Numbered from the stretch's first letter, positions 8,154 to 18,084 are shown. The stretch: 45,518 nucleotides of DNA from Roseibacillus sp. (GCA_029242545.1 JAQWTV010000114.1:1-45518), one strand, 5' to 3'. Notes: generated by a model not told the origin, from the sequence alone. Made by a program: numbers and translations.

Positions 8154-9442
8154 TAGCTTTTCACCGACGACTTCGAACGACCTTGCCTGCGCCCCCGATA
8201 TCTTCCCTGTGGCCGACGACTCCCACGACCGGACTTCTTTTTTGCCCCGCGGTTCCCCCCTCCAGTAAGCTTTCTGGCATGACGCTCAGCAAGCCCCGCA
8301 TGGTGCCATTTGTGATCAACAGAAACTGGAATGGTTTGCTGAATCAATTTTTCAATCGCTCGGAGGAACTCCAACTCCTCATCAGAGCAGAATGAAACCG
8401 CGGCACCCGTTTCTCCCGCCCGACCAGTTCGTCCAATTCGGTGTATGTAGGCCTCCGGTTCGTTCGGCAAATCAAAGTTTACAACGAGGGTGACATCCTT
8501 GACATCTACGCCCCGCGCGGCGACGTCGGTCGCTACAAGAACCGGAAGAGCACCATCGCGGAATCTTTTCAAAGTGCGGTCTCGCTGGGCCTGGGAACGG
8601 TTTCCATGGATAGCCTCAGCCTTGACGTCCCTCTGATTTAAAAAACGAGCCAGCTTGTCGGACCCATGCTTGGTTCGGGCAAAGACAATCGAAAGCTCTC
8701 CCTCACCCTGCTCCTTCAAACGCTGCACGAGAAGAGAACGCTTATCCGACCTTTCAAGGAAACACAATTCCTGGCAAACATCTTCAGCCGTAGTTTTTTC
8801 AGGCTCAATCGAGATCGTTACCGGATCACGGAGGATGGTCTGAGCAAGGCTCATTATTTGTTTGGACATTGTCGCCGAGAAGAACAGTGACTGTCGTTCC
8901 CGGGGGAGCATGTCGACAATTCTGGTGACATCCTTCTGAAAGCCCATGTCCAGCATTCGATCAACCTCATCGAGCACAAAAAACTCAACCTCGGAGAGAT
9001 CAATATGCCCCTGTTCTACAAGGTCCAATAGGCGCCCCGGGCAGGCCACTAGGATATCGACTCCCCTTCTCATGGCGCTGACTTGAGGACCCTGCCCAAC
9101 TCCCCCGTAGACAAGCGCATGGTAGATATCCATGTATCTCCCGTAGGTCCGAAGACTCTCACCTACCTGATTTGCAAGCTCCCGGGTCGGCGTCAGCACA
9201 AGAGCTCGCGCAGTCCGCGGTCGGATATTCTGTGGATCATCATAAAGGACATCCAGAATCGGCAGGGAAAAGGCAGCCGTCTTCCCGGTGCCTGTCTGGG
9301 CGCATCCAAGCAGGTCTCTCCCCTCAAGCAGAGGGGGTAACGCCTGTGCCTGAATCGGTGTGAGCGAGTTATAGTTACGCTCACTAAGAGCACGCTGAAT
9401 GGGCGCCGGAAATTGTAGCGCCTCGAACGAAGTTGGGTTCAT
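8153..9442 (-). CDS. DEAD-box ATP-dependent RNA helicase, RhlE-like
   Basis: A 429-residue helicase with all core motifs: Q-motif (Pro29, Gln31), Walker A AQTGTGKT (48-55), PTRELA (85-90), Walker B at 158-161, SAT (189-191) and HRIGRTGRAG near residue 340. It unwinds RNA duplexes with ATP, in bacteria usually in ribosome assembly or mRNA decay, especially in the cold. The Walker B box reads DEVD rather than DEAD because the Ala codon is GTT. The last 45 residues are a Gly/Arg/Lys-rich tail typical of RhlE-type RNA-binding extensions. The gene stands alone, convergent with the LarA-like gene and 253 bases from the divergent esterase gene. The symbol rhlE is not given because RhlE, DeaD and related types are not separable here with certainty. 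Confidence 0.93.
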   Translation of the reverse strand: MNPTSFEALQFPAPIQRALSERNYNSLTPIQAQALPPLLEGRDLLGCAQTGTGKTAAFSLPILDVLYDDPQNIRPRTARALVLTPTRELANQVGESLRTYGRYMDIYHALVYGGVGQGPQVSAMRRGVDILVACPGRLLDLVEQGHIDLSEVEFFVLDEVDRMLDMGFQKDVTRIVDMLPRERQSLFFSATMSKQIMSLAQTILRDPVTISIEPEKTTAEDVCQELCFLERSDKRSLLVQRLKEQGEGELSIVFARTKHGSDKLARFLNQRDVKAEAIHGNRSQAQRDRTLKRFRDGALPVLVATDVAARGVDVKDVTLVVNFDLPNEPEAYIHRIGRTGRAGETGAAVSFCSDEELEFLRAIEKLIQQTIPVSVDHKWHHAGLAERHARKLTGGGNRGAKKKSGRGSRRPQGRYRGRRQGRSKSSVKS

Positions 9443-9695
9443 TATGATCTAATTCCGGGCTCCGAGGGGGTCGCTGGCATCTTCGCGCTGGAAGCACCGC
9501 CGGGTTGGTGCAGGTTTCACTCACGCGGGCCGGGCGGAGGAAGCTGATTAATTACCTCGATTTTGATTCAGGGGGAAAGGAATCCGGTAGCGCTAAGATA
9601 CGTCAGACTCAGGCATAAGCAAGGCCATTGTTCTTTTGGAACTGACAACCGACCCATTTAAGGATCGTATCCGGATCTACCCAACCTGAAAAAAG
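9443..9695. other. Divergent intergenic region, helicase / esterase
   Basis: 253 bases separate the divergent helicase and esterase genes. Both promoters should lie here, and the helicase probably has a leader, but I see no convincing promoter boxes, structured RNA or coding remnant. Confidence 0.4.
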
Positions 9696-10442
9696 ATGCG
9701 ACACAACTCTCTTCTTAGATGCGCTTTAGTACTCCTCGCATGCACCCGCCTCGAAGCCGGACAACCAGCCCCCGGGAAAGTTACCGAGCACTCCTTCGAG
9801 GTCTCCGCCAAACAAACAGTTCCATATCTCTTTTCCCTTCCAAAGGAGTTCGAGCCTTCCTCGAAAAAAAAGTGGCCCGTTATCCTCTTTCTTCACGGTC
9901 GTGGAGAAAGCCGGGGGCCCCTAAGCATCGTTGCCAAGTGGGGACCTCCCCGGATGGCCCAGCGCGGCGACAACCTTCCCTACATCCTTATTGCCCCTCA
10001 GTGCCCTGCCGAGAGCAGGTGGACCGATGACGATCAGCAAGCCGGCGTCCTTAAGCTTTTGGATCATATCACCAGCAAGTTCCCGGCCGATACGACTAGG
10101 ATCTACCTGACCGGCCTCAGTATGGGAGGATATGGAACATGGAAAATGGCAGCAGAAAATCCGAATCGGTTTGCCGCAGTTTCACCCATCTGCGGACGGG
10201 GCAACCCGGAGGAAGCTGACAAACTGGTCAACGTTCCTATCTGGGCCTTCCATGGCACCGAGGACACGGCTGTGCTCTACAGGCATTCTGATGAGATGGT
10301 GAAAGCCATCCGCAAGGCCGGAGGAACAAAGGCGCGCTTCACCACCCTTCAACATGTCGGGCACAACAGTTGGTCTGCCGCCTACGCAACGCCGGAGCTC
10401 TATCAGTGGTTCAGCAAGCACAAGATCGAAGAAAAAAAGTAA
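9696..10442 (+). CDS. Secreted alpha/beta-hydrolase (prolyl-oligopeptidase/esterase type)
   Basis: A 248-residue secreted hydrolase. Residues 1-22 are a signal peptide ending LEAG. The core shows VILFLHGRGE (oxyanion region, 62-71), the nucleophile elbow GLSMGG with Ser142, an acidic residue Asp190 in HGTED, and His223 in HVGHNSW, giving a complete Ser-Asp-His triad. The layout matches the small esterase/phospholipase/carboxylesterase group that includes carbohydrate esterases in PVC bacteria; deacetylation of polysaccharide is a plausible but unproven role. It ends 92 bases before the cytochrome gene on the same strand and could be part of the same transcript. Start chosen at the first ATG, which begins the signal peptide. 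Confidence 0.85.
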   Translation: MRHNSLLRCALVLLACTRLEAGQPAPGKVTEHSFEVSAKQTVPYLFSLPKEFEPSSKKKWPVILFLHGRGESRGPLSIVAKWGPPRMAQRGDNLPYILIAPQCPAESRWTDDDQQAGVLKLLDHITSKFPADTTRIYLTGLSMGGYGTWKMAAENPNRFAAVSPICGRGNPEEADKLVNVPIWAFHGTEDTAVLYRHSDEMVKAIRKAGGTKARFTTLQHVGHNSWSAAYATPELYQWFSKHKIEEKK

Positions 10443-10534
10443 CGCCAGAATACCTCTGGGCCCATTCGCTCGAGTCACCCGATTCAATGCAGGTTTTCCC
10501 TTTCACCGCTGGAGCCTGACGTTAGGGTCGTGTC

Positions 10535-13500
10535 ATGTCTCCTCTCCGGGCGCGATCCATCCGAAGCATCGTATCCGCCTGCCTGACCCTTTCTGCAGTT
10601 ACCGCTCCTGCCGACTTCAGCCGGGACATCCAGCCCCTTCTGGCTGAGCACTGCTACGCCTGTCATGGCCCTGATGCCAAGACTCGAAAAAGCGGACTGC
10701 GCCTCGACCTCCGCGAGGGAGCAGTGGGCGAGTTGAAATCGGGCTCCCGTGCGATTGTCCCGGGAGACCTCGAGGAGAGCGAGATAATCCATCGGATCTT
10801 TTCTAAGGATCCCGATGAGATGATGCCGCCACCGGATTTCAGAAAAGGCCTCAATAATGAGGGCAGAGAAAAGCTCAGGACCTGGATCGAGAACGGGGCG
10901 AAATACGAGCAACACTGGTCTTTCCGCACCTTGGAAAAACCTGAGATTCCCACCGTGCGCAACGAGAACTGGTCGCGAAATCCCATAGATAACTTCATTC
11001 TTTCGCGCCTCGAAAACCAGGCAATGGAACCCTCTCCCGAGGCCAGCCCAGAGAACCTAATACGACGAATCTCCCTTGACCTTCGTGGGCTACCGCCAAC
11101 CCTGAGTGATCTTCAAAGGTTTGCGCCCACTCTCGCATCCTCATCTGTCGGGAGAGAGAGTAAAAGCACCCCATTCTCGCCAGAACAATATTCTGACCTC
11201 GTCGACGCCATGATTGATTCTCCTCACTACGGGGAGCGCATGACTCAGGACTGGCTCGACCTCGCACGCTACGGGGACACTAACGGATATCACAACGACT
11301 CCGTGCGCAACATGTGGCTCTACCGTGACTACGTCATCGAGTCGTTCAACCAGAACAAACCCTTTGACCGCTTCATCGTGGAAAACATGGCAGGTGATCT
11401 CCTCCCGGACGCCGACAATACCTCCCGGGTGGCTTCAGGGTTCAACCGTTGCGTCACCTTCAATGAGGAAGGAGGGGCCGATCCGGATGAGTTCTACGTC
11501 ACCTATGCAGTGGACCGCGCCAACACCACCGGCCAGGTCTTCCTCGGTCTCACGGTTGGTTGCGCCCAGTGCCACGACCATAAGTATGATCCCATTTCGC
11601 AGAAGGAATATTACCAGCTCTACGCCTTCTTTAACAGCGTGGATGGCGAGATCGGGGCCGGAGGCCGGAGCGGCTATCACAACAAACCACTTCCTCCGCT
11701 CCTCAAGGTTCGCACCAGCTCCCACCAGCAGAAGCGGGCCGACCTTCAAGCTCGCTTGGACTCAAGGACCGCGGAACTGAAGGCCGCTCGCGAACGGCCG
11801 CAGTTCACTGATCTCGAGGGTGACCTCGCCCCGGCTCTCCAAGAGTGGATCACTTCTCTTACTTTACCTCAGACCGGGACTCTACCCGTCAAAAACGGCC
11901 TGCAGCTTCACCTCGATGCAGGCTCCTTCGACGCCCCGGGAGGATTGGTGAAGGAATGGCCAGACCTTTCTGGAAACAAGCACACCGCGTTCGCTACCGG
12001 CCAACCCAGGCAGTTCGGCAGGGCTCTTAACGGACATCCAGCCATCCGGCTGGATGGCAAGCAGGACTTCCTTCGCACCGAATCCGGAGCTGGACGTCTG
12101 GCAGGCGACTTCACCATGGTGCTTGTCCTCCAGTTCAACGACCTTGCCCGGCACCAGATGGCCCTTATGTGGGGTGACGAATCCCAGGGCAAACGGCGCG
12201 CATTCTGGAAAACCGGGGGCAATCAGCAGAATGACAAGAGCAAGCTGAGCTTCAATGGTTATGGCGCTGACGTGATAGGCAATGCGGATCTCAAGCGCGC
12301 AGTTCCAGTGGTGGCAGTTGTCACCCAGCAAGGCCCCGACAACGACACTCGTTTCCGCCTCAACGGCAAGGACGGAGGGGGCGGCGGCGTGAGCCTTTCC
12401 GGCTTTCAGAACAAATCGATCACCATCGGAGCCAACAATGCGGGAGCAGAGAAGACCGCTGCCGACTTTGCGGAAATCCTTGTCTACGATCGTGCTCTCG
12501 ACACCAATGAACAAGCCGCGGTAGGGTTCTATCTCGGCACCAAATACAAGATCAACGGGGAATGGAACCCAGCTCCTGCCGAGATCGTGACTCTCGCTGC
12601 CAAGCCCGGGAAAGAACGCACGGAAGACGAAAAGAAGAAGCTCTTCTCTTACTTCATCACCTATGTTCACGCCGAGTCGCGTGACCTCTTCCGCGAATTG
12701 GAGTCCGAGGTGACAACCACGAAGAAAGAACTCGATCAGGTCGAAAAGTCCCTCCCCACCACCATGGTAATGGCCGAGATGAAGGACCGTAAACCAGCCC
12801 ACGTCCTCATGCGCGGCGACTTCCGACAACCGGGCGAGGAGGTCGAGCCAGACGTACCAGCCATCTTCCCCCGCCTGCCCGCCAACCAGCCGCGTAACCG
12901 CCTGGGACTAGCCTACTGGCTCACCGACCCTAGCCACCCTCTGGTCTCCCGGGTGATGGTAAACCGTCTTTGGAAGCAACTCTTCGGCACCGGACTGGTG
13001 AAAACCCTCGGAGACTTCGGCACCCAGGGTGAACGCCCCAGCCATCCGGAACTTCTCGACTGGCTGGCTGCAGACTTCATCGAGAGCGGGTGGAATATCA
13101 AGAGACTTCAAAAACTCATTATAAGCTCTTCTACCTACAGGCAATCGTCCGTAAATCGGAGCCGCTACGAAGACCAGGATCCCGATAACCGTTTTCTCTG
13201 CCGCGCGCCCCGCTTCCGACTTTCAGCCGAGGAAATCCGGGACTCTGCTCTCTCAATCAGCGGCCTCCTCAATACAAGTATCGGCGGATCCTCCGTCTTT
13301 CCTTACCAGCCAGCAAACTATCTTAGTAGCATCGGAAAAGGATGGACAGAAAGCAAGGGTGAGGCCCTCTATCGAAGAGGGCTCTACACCTTCTGGCGCC
13401 GGACCATGCTCTATCCCAGCTTTCAGATCTTCGACGCCCCCAGCCGCGAATTCTGCTCCGTCAACCGGACCCGCACCAACACGCCGCTCCAGGCCCTCGT

Positions 13501-13828
13501 CACCCTCAACGACCCGTCATTCGTAGAAGCTGCCCGTGTTTTTGCACAACGGGCCTTGTCGTGGGAAGAGAGTAACGACCAGAACCGTATCCGTCTTGCC
13601 TTCATCATGGCTACTTCCCGAGCTCCTAGTGATAGCGAGATGCGCATTCTCACCGATACCCTGTCCGAGCAGAAGAAGGAGTTTGGCAGTCATCCAGAAC
13701 GCGCCAAAGACTTCATCAGCAACGGAAGATCTCCAGCCCCCCATAATCACGACCCTGTCGAACTAGCCGCATGGGCCTCCCTCGGAAGTATCCTGCTTAA
13801 TCTCGATGAAACAATCACCCGTGAGTAA
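10535..13828 (+). CDS. Secreted PSCyt1/DUF1549/LamG/DUF1553 cytochrome-like protein
   Basis: A 1097-residue PVC-type protein. After a signal segment (to about 26) comes the PSCyt1 haem-binding domain with CYACH at Cys40-His44 and MMPPP as a likely distal Met region (96-100). A DUF1549 domain (about 148-370) contains a second CxxCH, CAQCH at 343-347, followed by DHKYDPISQKEYYQL. A LamG/concanavalin-like domain (about 450-665) is inserted next, then DUF1553 from about 790 with VMVNRLWKQLFGTGLV and the closing NLDETITR. Haem attachment at both sites predicts periplasmic electron transfer; the reaction is not established for the family. The ATG is preceded by TAGGG. The DUF1501 gene starts 3 bases after its stop, so the pair is almost certainly cotranscribed. 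Confidence 0.92.
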   Translation: MSPLRARSIRSIVSACLTLSAVTAPADFSRDIQPLLAEHCYACHGPDAKTRKSGLRLDLREGAVGELKSGSRAIVPGDLEESEIIHRIFSKDPDEMMPPPDFRKGLNNEGREKLRTWIENGAKYEQHWSFRTLEKPEIPTVRNENWSRNPIDNFILSRLENQAMEPSPEASPENLIRRISLDLRGLPPTLSDLQRFAPTLASSSVGRESKSTPFSPEQYSDLVDAMIDSPHYGERMTQDWLDLARYGDTNGYHNDSVRNMWLYRDYVIESFNQNKPFDRFIVENMAGDLLPDADNTSRVASGFNRCVTFNEEGGADPDEFYVTYAVDRANTTGQVFLGLTVGCAQCHDHKYDPISQKEYYQLYAFFNSVDGEIGAGGRSGYHNKPLPPLLKVRTSSHQQKRADLQARLDSRTAELKAARERPQFTDLEGDLAPALQEWITSLTLPQTGTLPVKNGLQLHLDAGSFDAPGGLVKEWPDLSGNKHTAFATGQPRQFGRALNGHPAIRLDGKQDFLRTESGAGRLAGDFTMVLVLQFNDLARHQMALMWGDESQGKRRAFWKTGGNQQNDKSKLSFNGYGADVIGNADLKRAVPVVAVVTQQGPDNDTRFRLNGKDGGGGGVSLSGFQNKSITIGANNAGAEKTAADFAEILVYDRALDTNEQAAVGFYLGTKYKINGEWNPAPAEIVTLAAKPGKERTEDEKKKLFSYFITYVHAESRDLFRELESEVTTTKKELDQVEKSLPTTMVMAEMKDRKPAHVLMRGDFRQPGEEVEPDVPAIFPRLPANQPRNRLGLAYWLTDPSHPLVSRVMVNRLWKQLFGTGLVKTLGDFGTQGERPSHPELLDWLAADFIESGWNIKRLQKLIISSSTYRQSSVNRSRYEDQDPDNRFLCRAPRFRLSAEEIRDSALSISGLLNTSIGGSSVFPYQPANYLSSIGKGWTESKGEALYRRGLYTFWRRTMLYPSFQIFDAPSREFCSVNRTRTNTPLQALVTLNDPSFVEAARVFAQRALSWEESNDQNRIRLAFIMATSRAPSDSEMRILTDTLSEQKKEFGSHPERAKDFISNGRSPAPHNHDPVELAAWASLGSILLNLDETITRE

Positions 13829-13831
13829 GCC

Positions 13832-15241
13832 ATGAGCGAATTTCAAGACTATCTCACCCGGCGCACGTTCCTTGGCCGCACCTCATGCGGACTCGGCACA
13901 GCTGCACTTTCGCATCTTTTCGCCTCTTCTCCGTCGGTGCTGGCTGAAGAAGGAGCGTTCGGGACTAGCCACCCGGCAAAAGCCAAGCGGGTAATCTACC
14001 TCCACATGTCGGGAGGGCCCTCTCAATTAGAAACCTTTGACCCCAAACCCGGACTCTCCAGTTGGGATGGAAAGCCTCTTCCTTCCGAGGTTATTGGCAA
14101 CCAGCGGCTGACAACCATGACCAGCGGGCAGGGAGATCTCAATGTAATGGCCTCCCAGCACGAGTTCGCCAAGTGCGGACAGGCCGGAATGGATATGAAC
14201 GTCCTTTTCAAGCACATGCCCGAAATCGCAGATGATATCTGCCTTATTAGAAGTGCTACTACCGATCCGATCAACCACGACCCGGCTGTTACCTTCCTGC
14301 AGACCGGGAGCCCCTTGTCTGGGAGGCCCAGCATGGGATCCTGGCTCAGTTACGGGTTGGGCAGCGCCAACGAAAATCTTCCCGCTTTTGTAGTTCTCTT
14401 ATCCGGTGGAGGGCAACCCGTTCCATCTCGTTACTGGCACAATGGATTCCTTCCCAGCAGACATCAGGGAGTAAAATTTCAGTCGTCCGGCGACCCCGTT
14501 CTTTTCCTCTCTAATCCCAAGGGAATGTCGGATCTGAATCGCAAGAAAACAATCGACCGTATCAATGCTCTCAATCAACTTAAATACGCCCAGTCTGGAG
14601 ATCCTGAGATCGAAGCCCGTATGGATGCCTTTCAACTGGCATACCGAATGCAAAGCTCAGTGCCCGGACTGATGGACCTGTCTCAGGAACCGAAGGAGGT
14701 TCTTGAAAGTTATGGAGCGCAACCGGGCAAGGCCTCCTTTGCCTCCAACTGTCTTCTGGCCCGTCGCCTGGCCGAAGCAGGAGTTCGCTTTATTCAGCTC
14801 TACGACCGGGGATGGGATCACCACGATGGCATCACAAACGCGATCAAGGGAAAAATCGCTTCCGTGGACCGTCCGACCACGGCTCTTCTCAAAGACCTCA
14901 AGGAACGTGGTATGCTCGAGGACACCCTCGTGATCTGGGGCGGAGAATTTGGCCGTACCACTTACGCTCAGACCCGCAATAGGAACTTTGGCAGGGATCA
15001 TCATCCCGCCTGCTTCTCAATGTGGATGGCGGGCGGAGGAATTCGGCCGGGCATAGTCCATGGTCAGACCGACGAATTTAGTTACAATGTGACCGAGAAG
15101 CCTGTTCATGTCCACGATCTGCAAGCCACGATCCTCCATCTTCTCGGTATTGACCACGAAGCTCTAACCTTCCGATTCAAAGGTCGCGATTTCCGGCTGA
15201 CAGACGTGCATGGTAAAATCGTGCAAGAAATCCTGTCATGA
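13832..15241 (+). CDS. DUF1501 protein, Tat-exported
   Basis: A 469-residue DUF1501 protein, a family related in fold to alkaline phosphatases and sulfatases. The twin-arginine motif RRTFLGR (Arg10, Arg11) followed by a short hydrophobic stretch predicts folded export. Family blocks include HMSGGPSQLETFDPKPG, DPAVTFLQTG, WGGEFGRT and GRDHHPACFSMWMAGGG. The reaction is unknown; the His/Asp-rich blocks would fit metal binding. It begins 3 bases after the cytochrome stop, the usual arrangement in PVC genomes, which implies that the two exported proteins act together. It is closest in the window to the copy ending at 38416: both carry TTMTSG and INHDPA blocks. Confidence 0.92.
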   Translation: MSEFQDYLTRRTFLGRTSCGLGTAALSHLFASSPSVLAEEGAFGTSHPAKAKRVIYLHMSGGPSQLETFDPKPGLSSWDGKPLPSEVIGNQRLTTMTSGQGDLNVMASQHEFAKCGQAGMDMNVLFKHMPEIADDICLIRSATTDPINHDPAVTFLQTGSPLSGRPSMGSWLSYGLGSANENLPAFVVLLSGGGQPVPSRYWHNGFLPSRHQGVKFQSSGDPVLFLSNPKGMSDLNRKKTIDRINALNQLKYAQSGDPEIEARMDAFQLAYRMQSSVPGLMDLSQEPKEVLESYGAQPGKASFASNCLLARRLAEAGVRFIQLYDRGWDHHDGITNAIKGKIASVDRPTTALLKDLKERGMLEDTLVIWGGEFGRTTYAQTRNRNFGRDHHPACFSMWMAGGGIRPGIVHGQTDEFSYNVTEKPVHVHDLQATILHLLGIDHEALTFRFKGRDFRLTDVHGKIVQEILS

Positions 15242-15468
15242 TCAGGACCAAGCCGGCGAATTGTCTCTGGTCACGGGGGTTATTGAGCACGCTCTTCCGG
15301 AGGAAGACCGATTGCGGATAATGCCAAGAAAACGCTACCATTCGGATCCATGATCCTCCTAGATTCTGCCTATCTGGAGTCGAACCATACCCGCTTGTGG
15401 TAGGCCATTTTACTTTGCCAAGCAGACCGGACACCTTTAAACCTTGCTCCCCTCTGGACCTTCGACGC
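15242..15468. other. Intergenic region before lectin-like gene
   Basis: 227 bases without a supported gene. The lectin-like reading frame extends back to a GTG at 15397, but the added 24 residues do not look like a signal peptide. No clear promoter, terminator or RNA gene is visible. Confidence 0.4.
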
Positions 15469-18084
15469 ATGAATGCTTTTGGAATACTTCCCACGCAGAT
15501 GCGTTTGATGGCATTCGTTGTCTTGCTGGTTCCTGGGTTGATGCCTGCGGATTCCTACGATCAGGATTTTGATTCCTATCCGAATGGCACTACCGACCTT
15601 GGCGATGGCACTGTCATTGTGGGTTCGACAGCCAGTGTCCAGAATGGGCGCCTGCAGCTCACACGGGACCGCGGAACGAGTGGATTCGCCAGCTTTTCAA
15701 TTCCGACATTGGAGGGGTCCTCCCGTGGCTTCCGGGCTTCCTTTGACATCGAGCTCAACGATAGCGTAAATTTCAACCCCCCAGCTGATGGATTTTCCTT
15801 CAATTATGGAAACGCCCCCATGGGCGACCGGGGTGCGGCGGAGGAAGGAATGAGAACTCGTCCGGCGGTTACTGAAAACCTCTCTTTTGAGGTCGATACC
15901 TGGATGAATGGAGATCCCGAGCAAGGCCTTAATATCTCCGGATTAAATAATGGTCTGGACGTGGGACAGCTCGCCTTCACCAATGGCATCATCCTCAACG
16001 ACGGGCAGCGCGTAAGTGGAACCGTGGAAATCGAGTGGGACCCGGCAACTGGCGCATCATTCAGGACTACAGGCTTGCAGACTAATGCCGAATTCTCCGC
16101 TATCGATACGGGGGAATTCATCGGTAATGACTCATATACCTTTATCATTTCAGCCCGGGTGGGAGGGGCCAATCAGGACCTCTTCATAGACAATCTGAGG
16201 ATAAATGCTGGCGCTCCTGGTGATCGCGACAGCGACGGGCTGTCCGATTCCTATGAAATCGCCAATGGCCTCGATCCAGACGACGACGGAACCATTGGAG
16301 AGACTTCTCCCGGGGCACAGGACGGCCCTCATGGCTCTCTCGGAGATCCCGACCAGGACGGGCTGAGCAATTCTCAGGAAAGAGATCTAAGGACAAATCC
16401 TCAGGATGAGGATACCGACGGAGACGGACTCCTCGACAGCGTTGAAGACAATACCGGAACCTTTCTCAGCCCTTCCCGTACGGGAACAAACCCTCTCAAC
16501 ACCGATAGCGATGGAGATGGGCTGCCTGATGCCATCGAGAATCCAACCCTGCCTTTTATTGACCACCACCAACCGGGAACAGACCCGAACAATCATGATA
16601 CGGATGGTGATAGCATGGGAGATCATATAGAAATTACGAGTGGCCGAAACCCGACTGTCTACACCGCCCCTCCCACCAGCTACTATCAGGATTTTGACAG
16701 CTACCCTAACGGCACTACTGACCTGGGTGACGGCACTGTCATAGCTGGAGCGGCAGCCAGCGTGGTGGGCGGTCAACTTCGTCTCACGATTGATGGCCAG
16801 AGACTCGGTCGATCCAGCTTCTCAATTCCAGCCCTCGGAGGATCATCCAGCGGATGGACCGCAAAATTCGATGTCGCGATCACAGATGGCCCACTCCAAA
16901 ATGTTCCGGCAGATGGCTTTTCCCTAAATTACGGCAATGCACCGCTCGGAATACTCGGATCCGGCGAGGAGGGCATGCAGAACGAGGATGGAGTCACTGA
17001 AAACCTATCCTTTGAGGTCGATACCTGGCGGAACTTTGACACCGAACAGGGATTGAGCATCTCAGGCAAGACGAGAGGGGCAGACGTTGGGGATCTATCC
17101 TTTCTGAACGGACCCATTCTCAGGGATGGCACTACTGTCTCGGGAACTATGTTGGTCACTTGGGATCCTGTCGATGGGGCAACCTTTATTACCACCGGGT
17201 TCGATACCAATGCTAATTTCATTAGTATCCCCACCGGGTCTTTCACCCCTGACGACTCCTACTCCTTCGTCATTTCGGCACGAGTGGGCGACGCCTCTGA
17301 GACCCTTCTTATCGATAACATAGCAATCTCAAGCGCATTGTCCGCAAAGAGACAATTCAGCATCCGGAACCTGAACCGTAATCTTGAGCTCTCCTTTGAG
17401 AGCATGGCGGGAAAGGTCTATGACATTCTTGCAAGCTCTGACCCAGCTACCGAACGTGATCCATCCAGCTGGCGGGTCTGGCAGCAGAATATTCCTGCTA
17501 CTGCTCCCCTCAACGTCGAGATCTTCCCGCGGCCCGCCGAAGAGAAACTCTTTCTGGTTATCATGGAAAGAGACGCTCCCCCATTCTTCCTCGAGGACTT
17601 CGAGTCTGGACAGAATGGATGGACCGTAGGATCCAATAACGCCAACCTTGAAACTGCCTGGCAACTTGGTCTGCCAGGTGCTGAGACCGGCCCCTCCACG
17701 GGAGCTGACAGCTCGACCCGCGCATTCACTACCAACCTCGGCAACTACGCAGACAATGCCGACATCTTCCTGCGCTCTCCGGTTATTGATCTTACCAGCA
17801 GGAACTTTACCAGGGCCACCTTCATGATGGACCACTATCGTGACGCAGACGGCCTCGGCGACCTCTTCGGAATACGAGTTCTGAGAGCCCGTGACGACAG
17901 CATTCTCGGCACCATCGACCCCGACACCTCGGGATTTGATGCCGATTGGGTTCCTTTTAGTGAAGATCTCCCTCCTGCCGCTCTGGGAGAAGAAATTATC
18001 CTCGAATTCTGGTTCACCAGTGATGCCAGTGGTGACTCCTTCAGTGGATGGTCAATCGACAATGTGGCCATCGACGCTCGCTAA
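15469..18084 (+). CDS. Secreted multidomain protein: duplicated lectin-like domain around thrombospondin type-3 repeats
   Basis: An 871-residue secreted protein not assignable to an enzyme. The ATG at 15469 gives a signal peptide (about residues 1-27, ending MPAD). Two homologous lectin/LamG-like domains at about 30-247 and 405-623 both open with QDFDSYPNGTTDLGDGTV and share FNYGNAP/LNYGNAP and TENLSFEVDTW blocks. Between them (about 250-399) are calcium-binding thrombospondin type-3 motifs such as DRDSDGLSD and DTDGDGLLD. After a linker comes a MAM-like jelly-roll (about 706-871) with FLEDFESGQNGW and a closing GWSIDNVAID. The architecture fits a calcium-stabilised glycan-binding or surface adhesion protein. 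It stands downstream of the cytochrome/DUF1501 pair but 227 bases away, so cotranscription is uncertain. Confidence 0.8.
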   Translation: MNAFGILPTQMRLMAFVVLLVPGLMPADSYDQDFDSYPNGTTDLGDGTVIVGSTASVQNGRLQLTRDRGTSGFASFSIPTLEGSSRGFRASFDIELNDSVNFNPPADGFSFNYGNAPMGDRGAAEEGMRTRPAVTENLSFEVDTWMNGDPEQGLNISGLNNGLDVGQLAFTNGIILNDGQRVSGTVEIEWDPATGASFRTTGLQTNAEFSAIDTGEFIGNDSYTFIISARVGGANQDLFIDNLRINAGAPGDRDSDGLSDSYEIANGLDPDDDGTIGETSPGAQDGPHGSLGDPDQDGLSNSQERDLRTNPQDEDTDGDGLLDSVEDNTGTFLSPSRTGTNPLNTDSDGDGLPDAIENPTLPFIDHHQPGTDPNNHDTDGDSMGDHIEITSGRNPTVYTAPPTSYYQDFDSYPNGTTDLGDGTVIAGAAASVVGGQLRLTIDGQRLGRSSFSIPALGGSSSGWTAKFDVAITDGPLQNVPADGFSLNYGNAPLGILGSGEEGMQNEDGVTENLSFEVDTWRNFDTEQGLSISGKTRGADVGDLSFLNGPILRDGTTVSGTMLVTWDPVDGATFITTGFDTNANFISIPTGSFTPDDSYSFVISARVGDASETLLIDNIAISSALSAKRQFSIRNLNRNLELSFESMAGKVYDILASSDPATERDPSSWRVWQQNIPATAPLNVEIFPRPAEEKLFLVIMERDAPPFFLEDFESGQNGWTVGSNNANLETAWQLGLPGAETGPSTGADSSTRAFTTNLGNYADNADIFLRSPVIDLTSRNFTRATFMMDHYRDADGLGDLFGIRVLRARDDSILGTIDPDTSGFDADWVPFSEDLPPAALGEEIILEFWFTSDASGDSFSGWSIDNVAIDAR
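15556..16209 (+). repeat. Lectin-like domain, copy 1 of in-gene duplication
   Basis: This segment codes for the first lectin-like domain and is homologous to 16681-17337. The two start with nearly the same 18 residues (QDFDSYPNGTTDLGDGTV) and end in LFIDN/LLIDN. Confidence 0.8.
16681..17337 (+). repeat. Lectin-like domain, copy 2 of in-gene duplication
   Basis: Second copy of the domain at 15556-16209, placed after the thrombospondin type-3 stretch. Synonymous differences at the DNA level (for example gattcctatccgaat against gacagctaccctaac) show that the duplication is not recent. Confidence 0.8.

Noticed and set aside
11882..12829. 315-codon minus-strand open frame inside the cytochrome gene
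   Set aside because: The plus strand here encodes conserved LamG and DUF1553 sequence; the antisense translation has no recognisable domain.
15370..15395. Minus-strand GGTTCGACTCC resembling a tRNA T-arm
   Set aside because: The stem has a mismatch, and no acceptor, D-arm or anticodon arm can be built upstream at the right distance.
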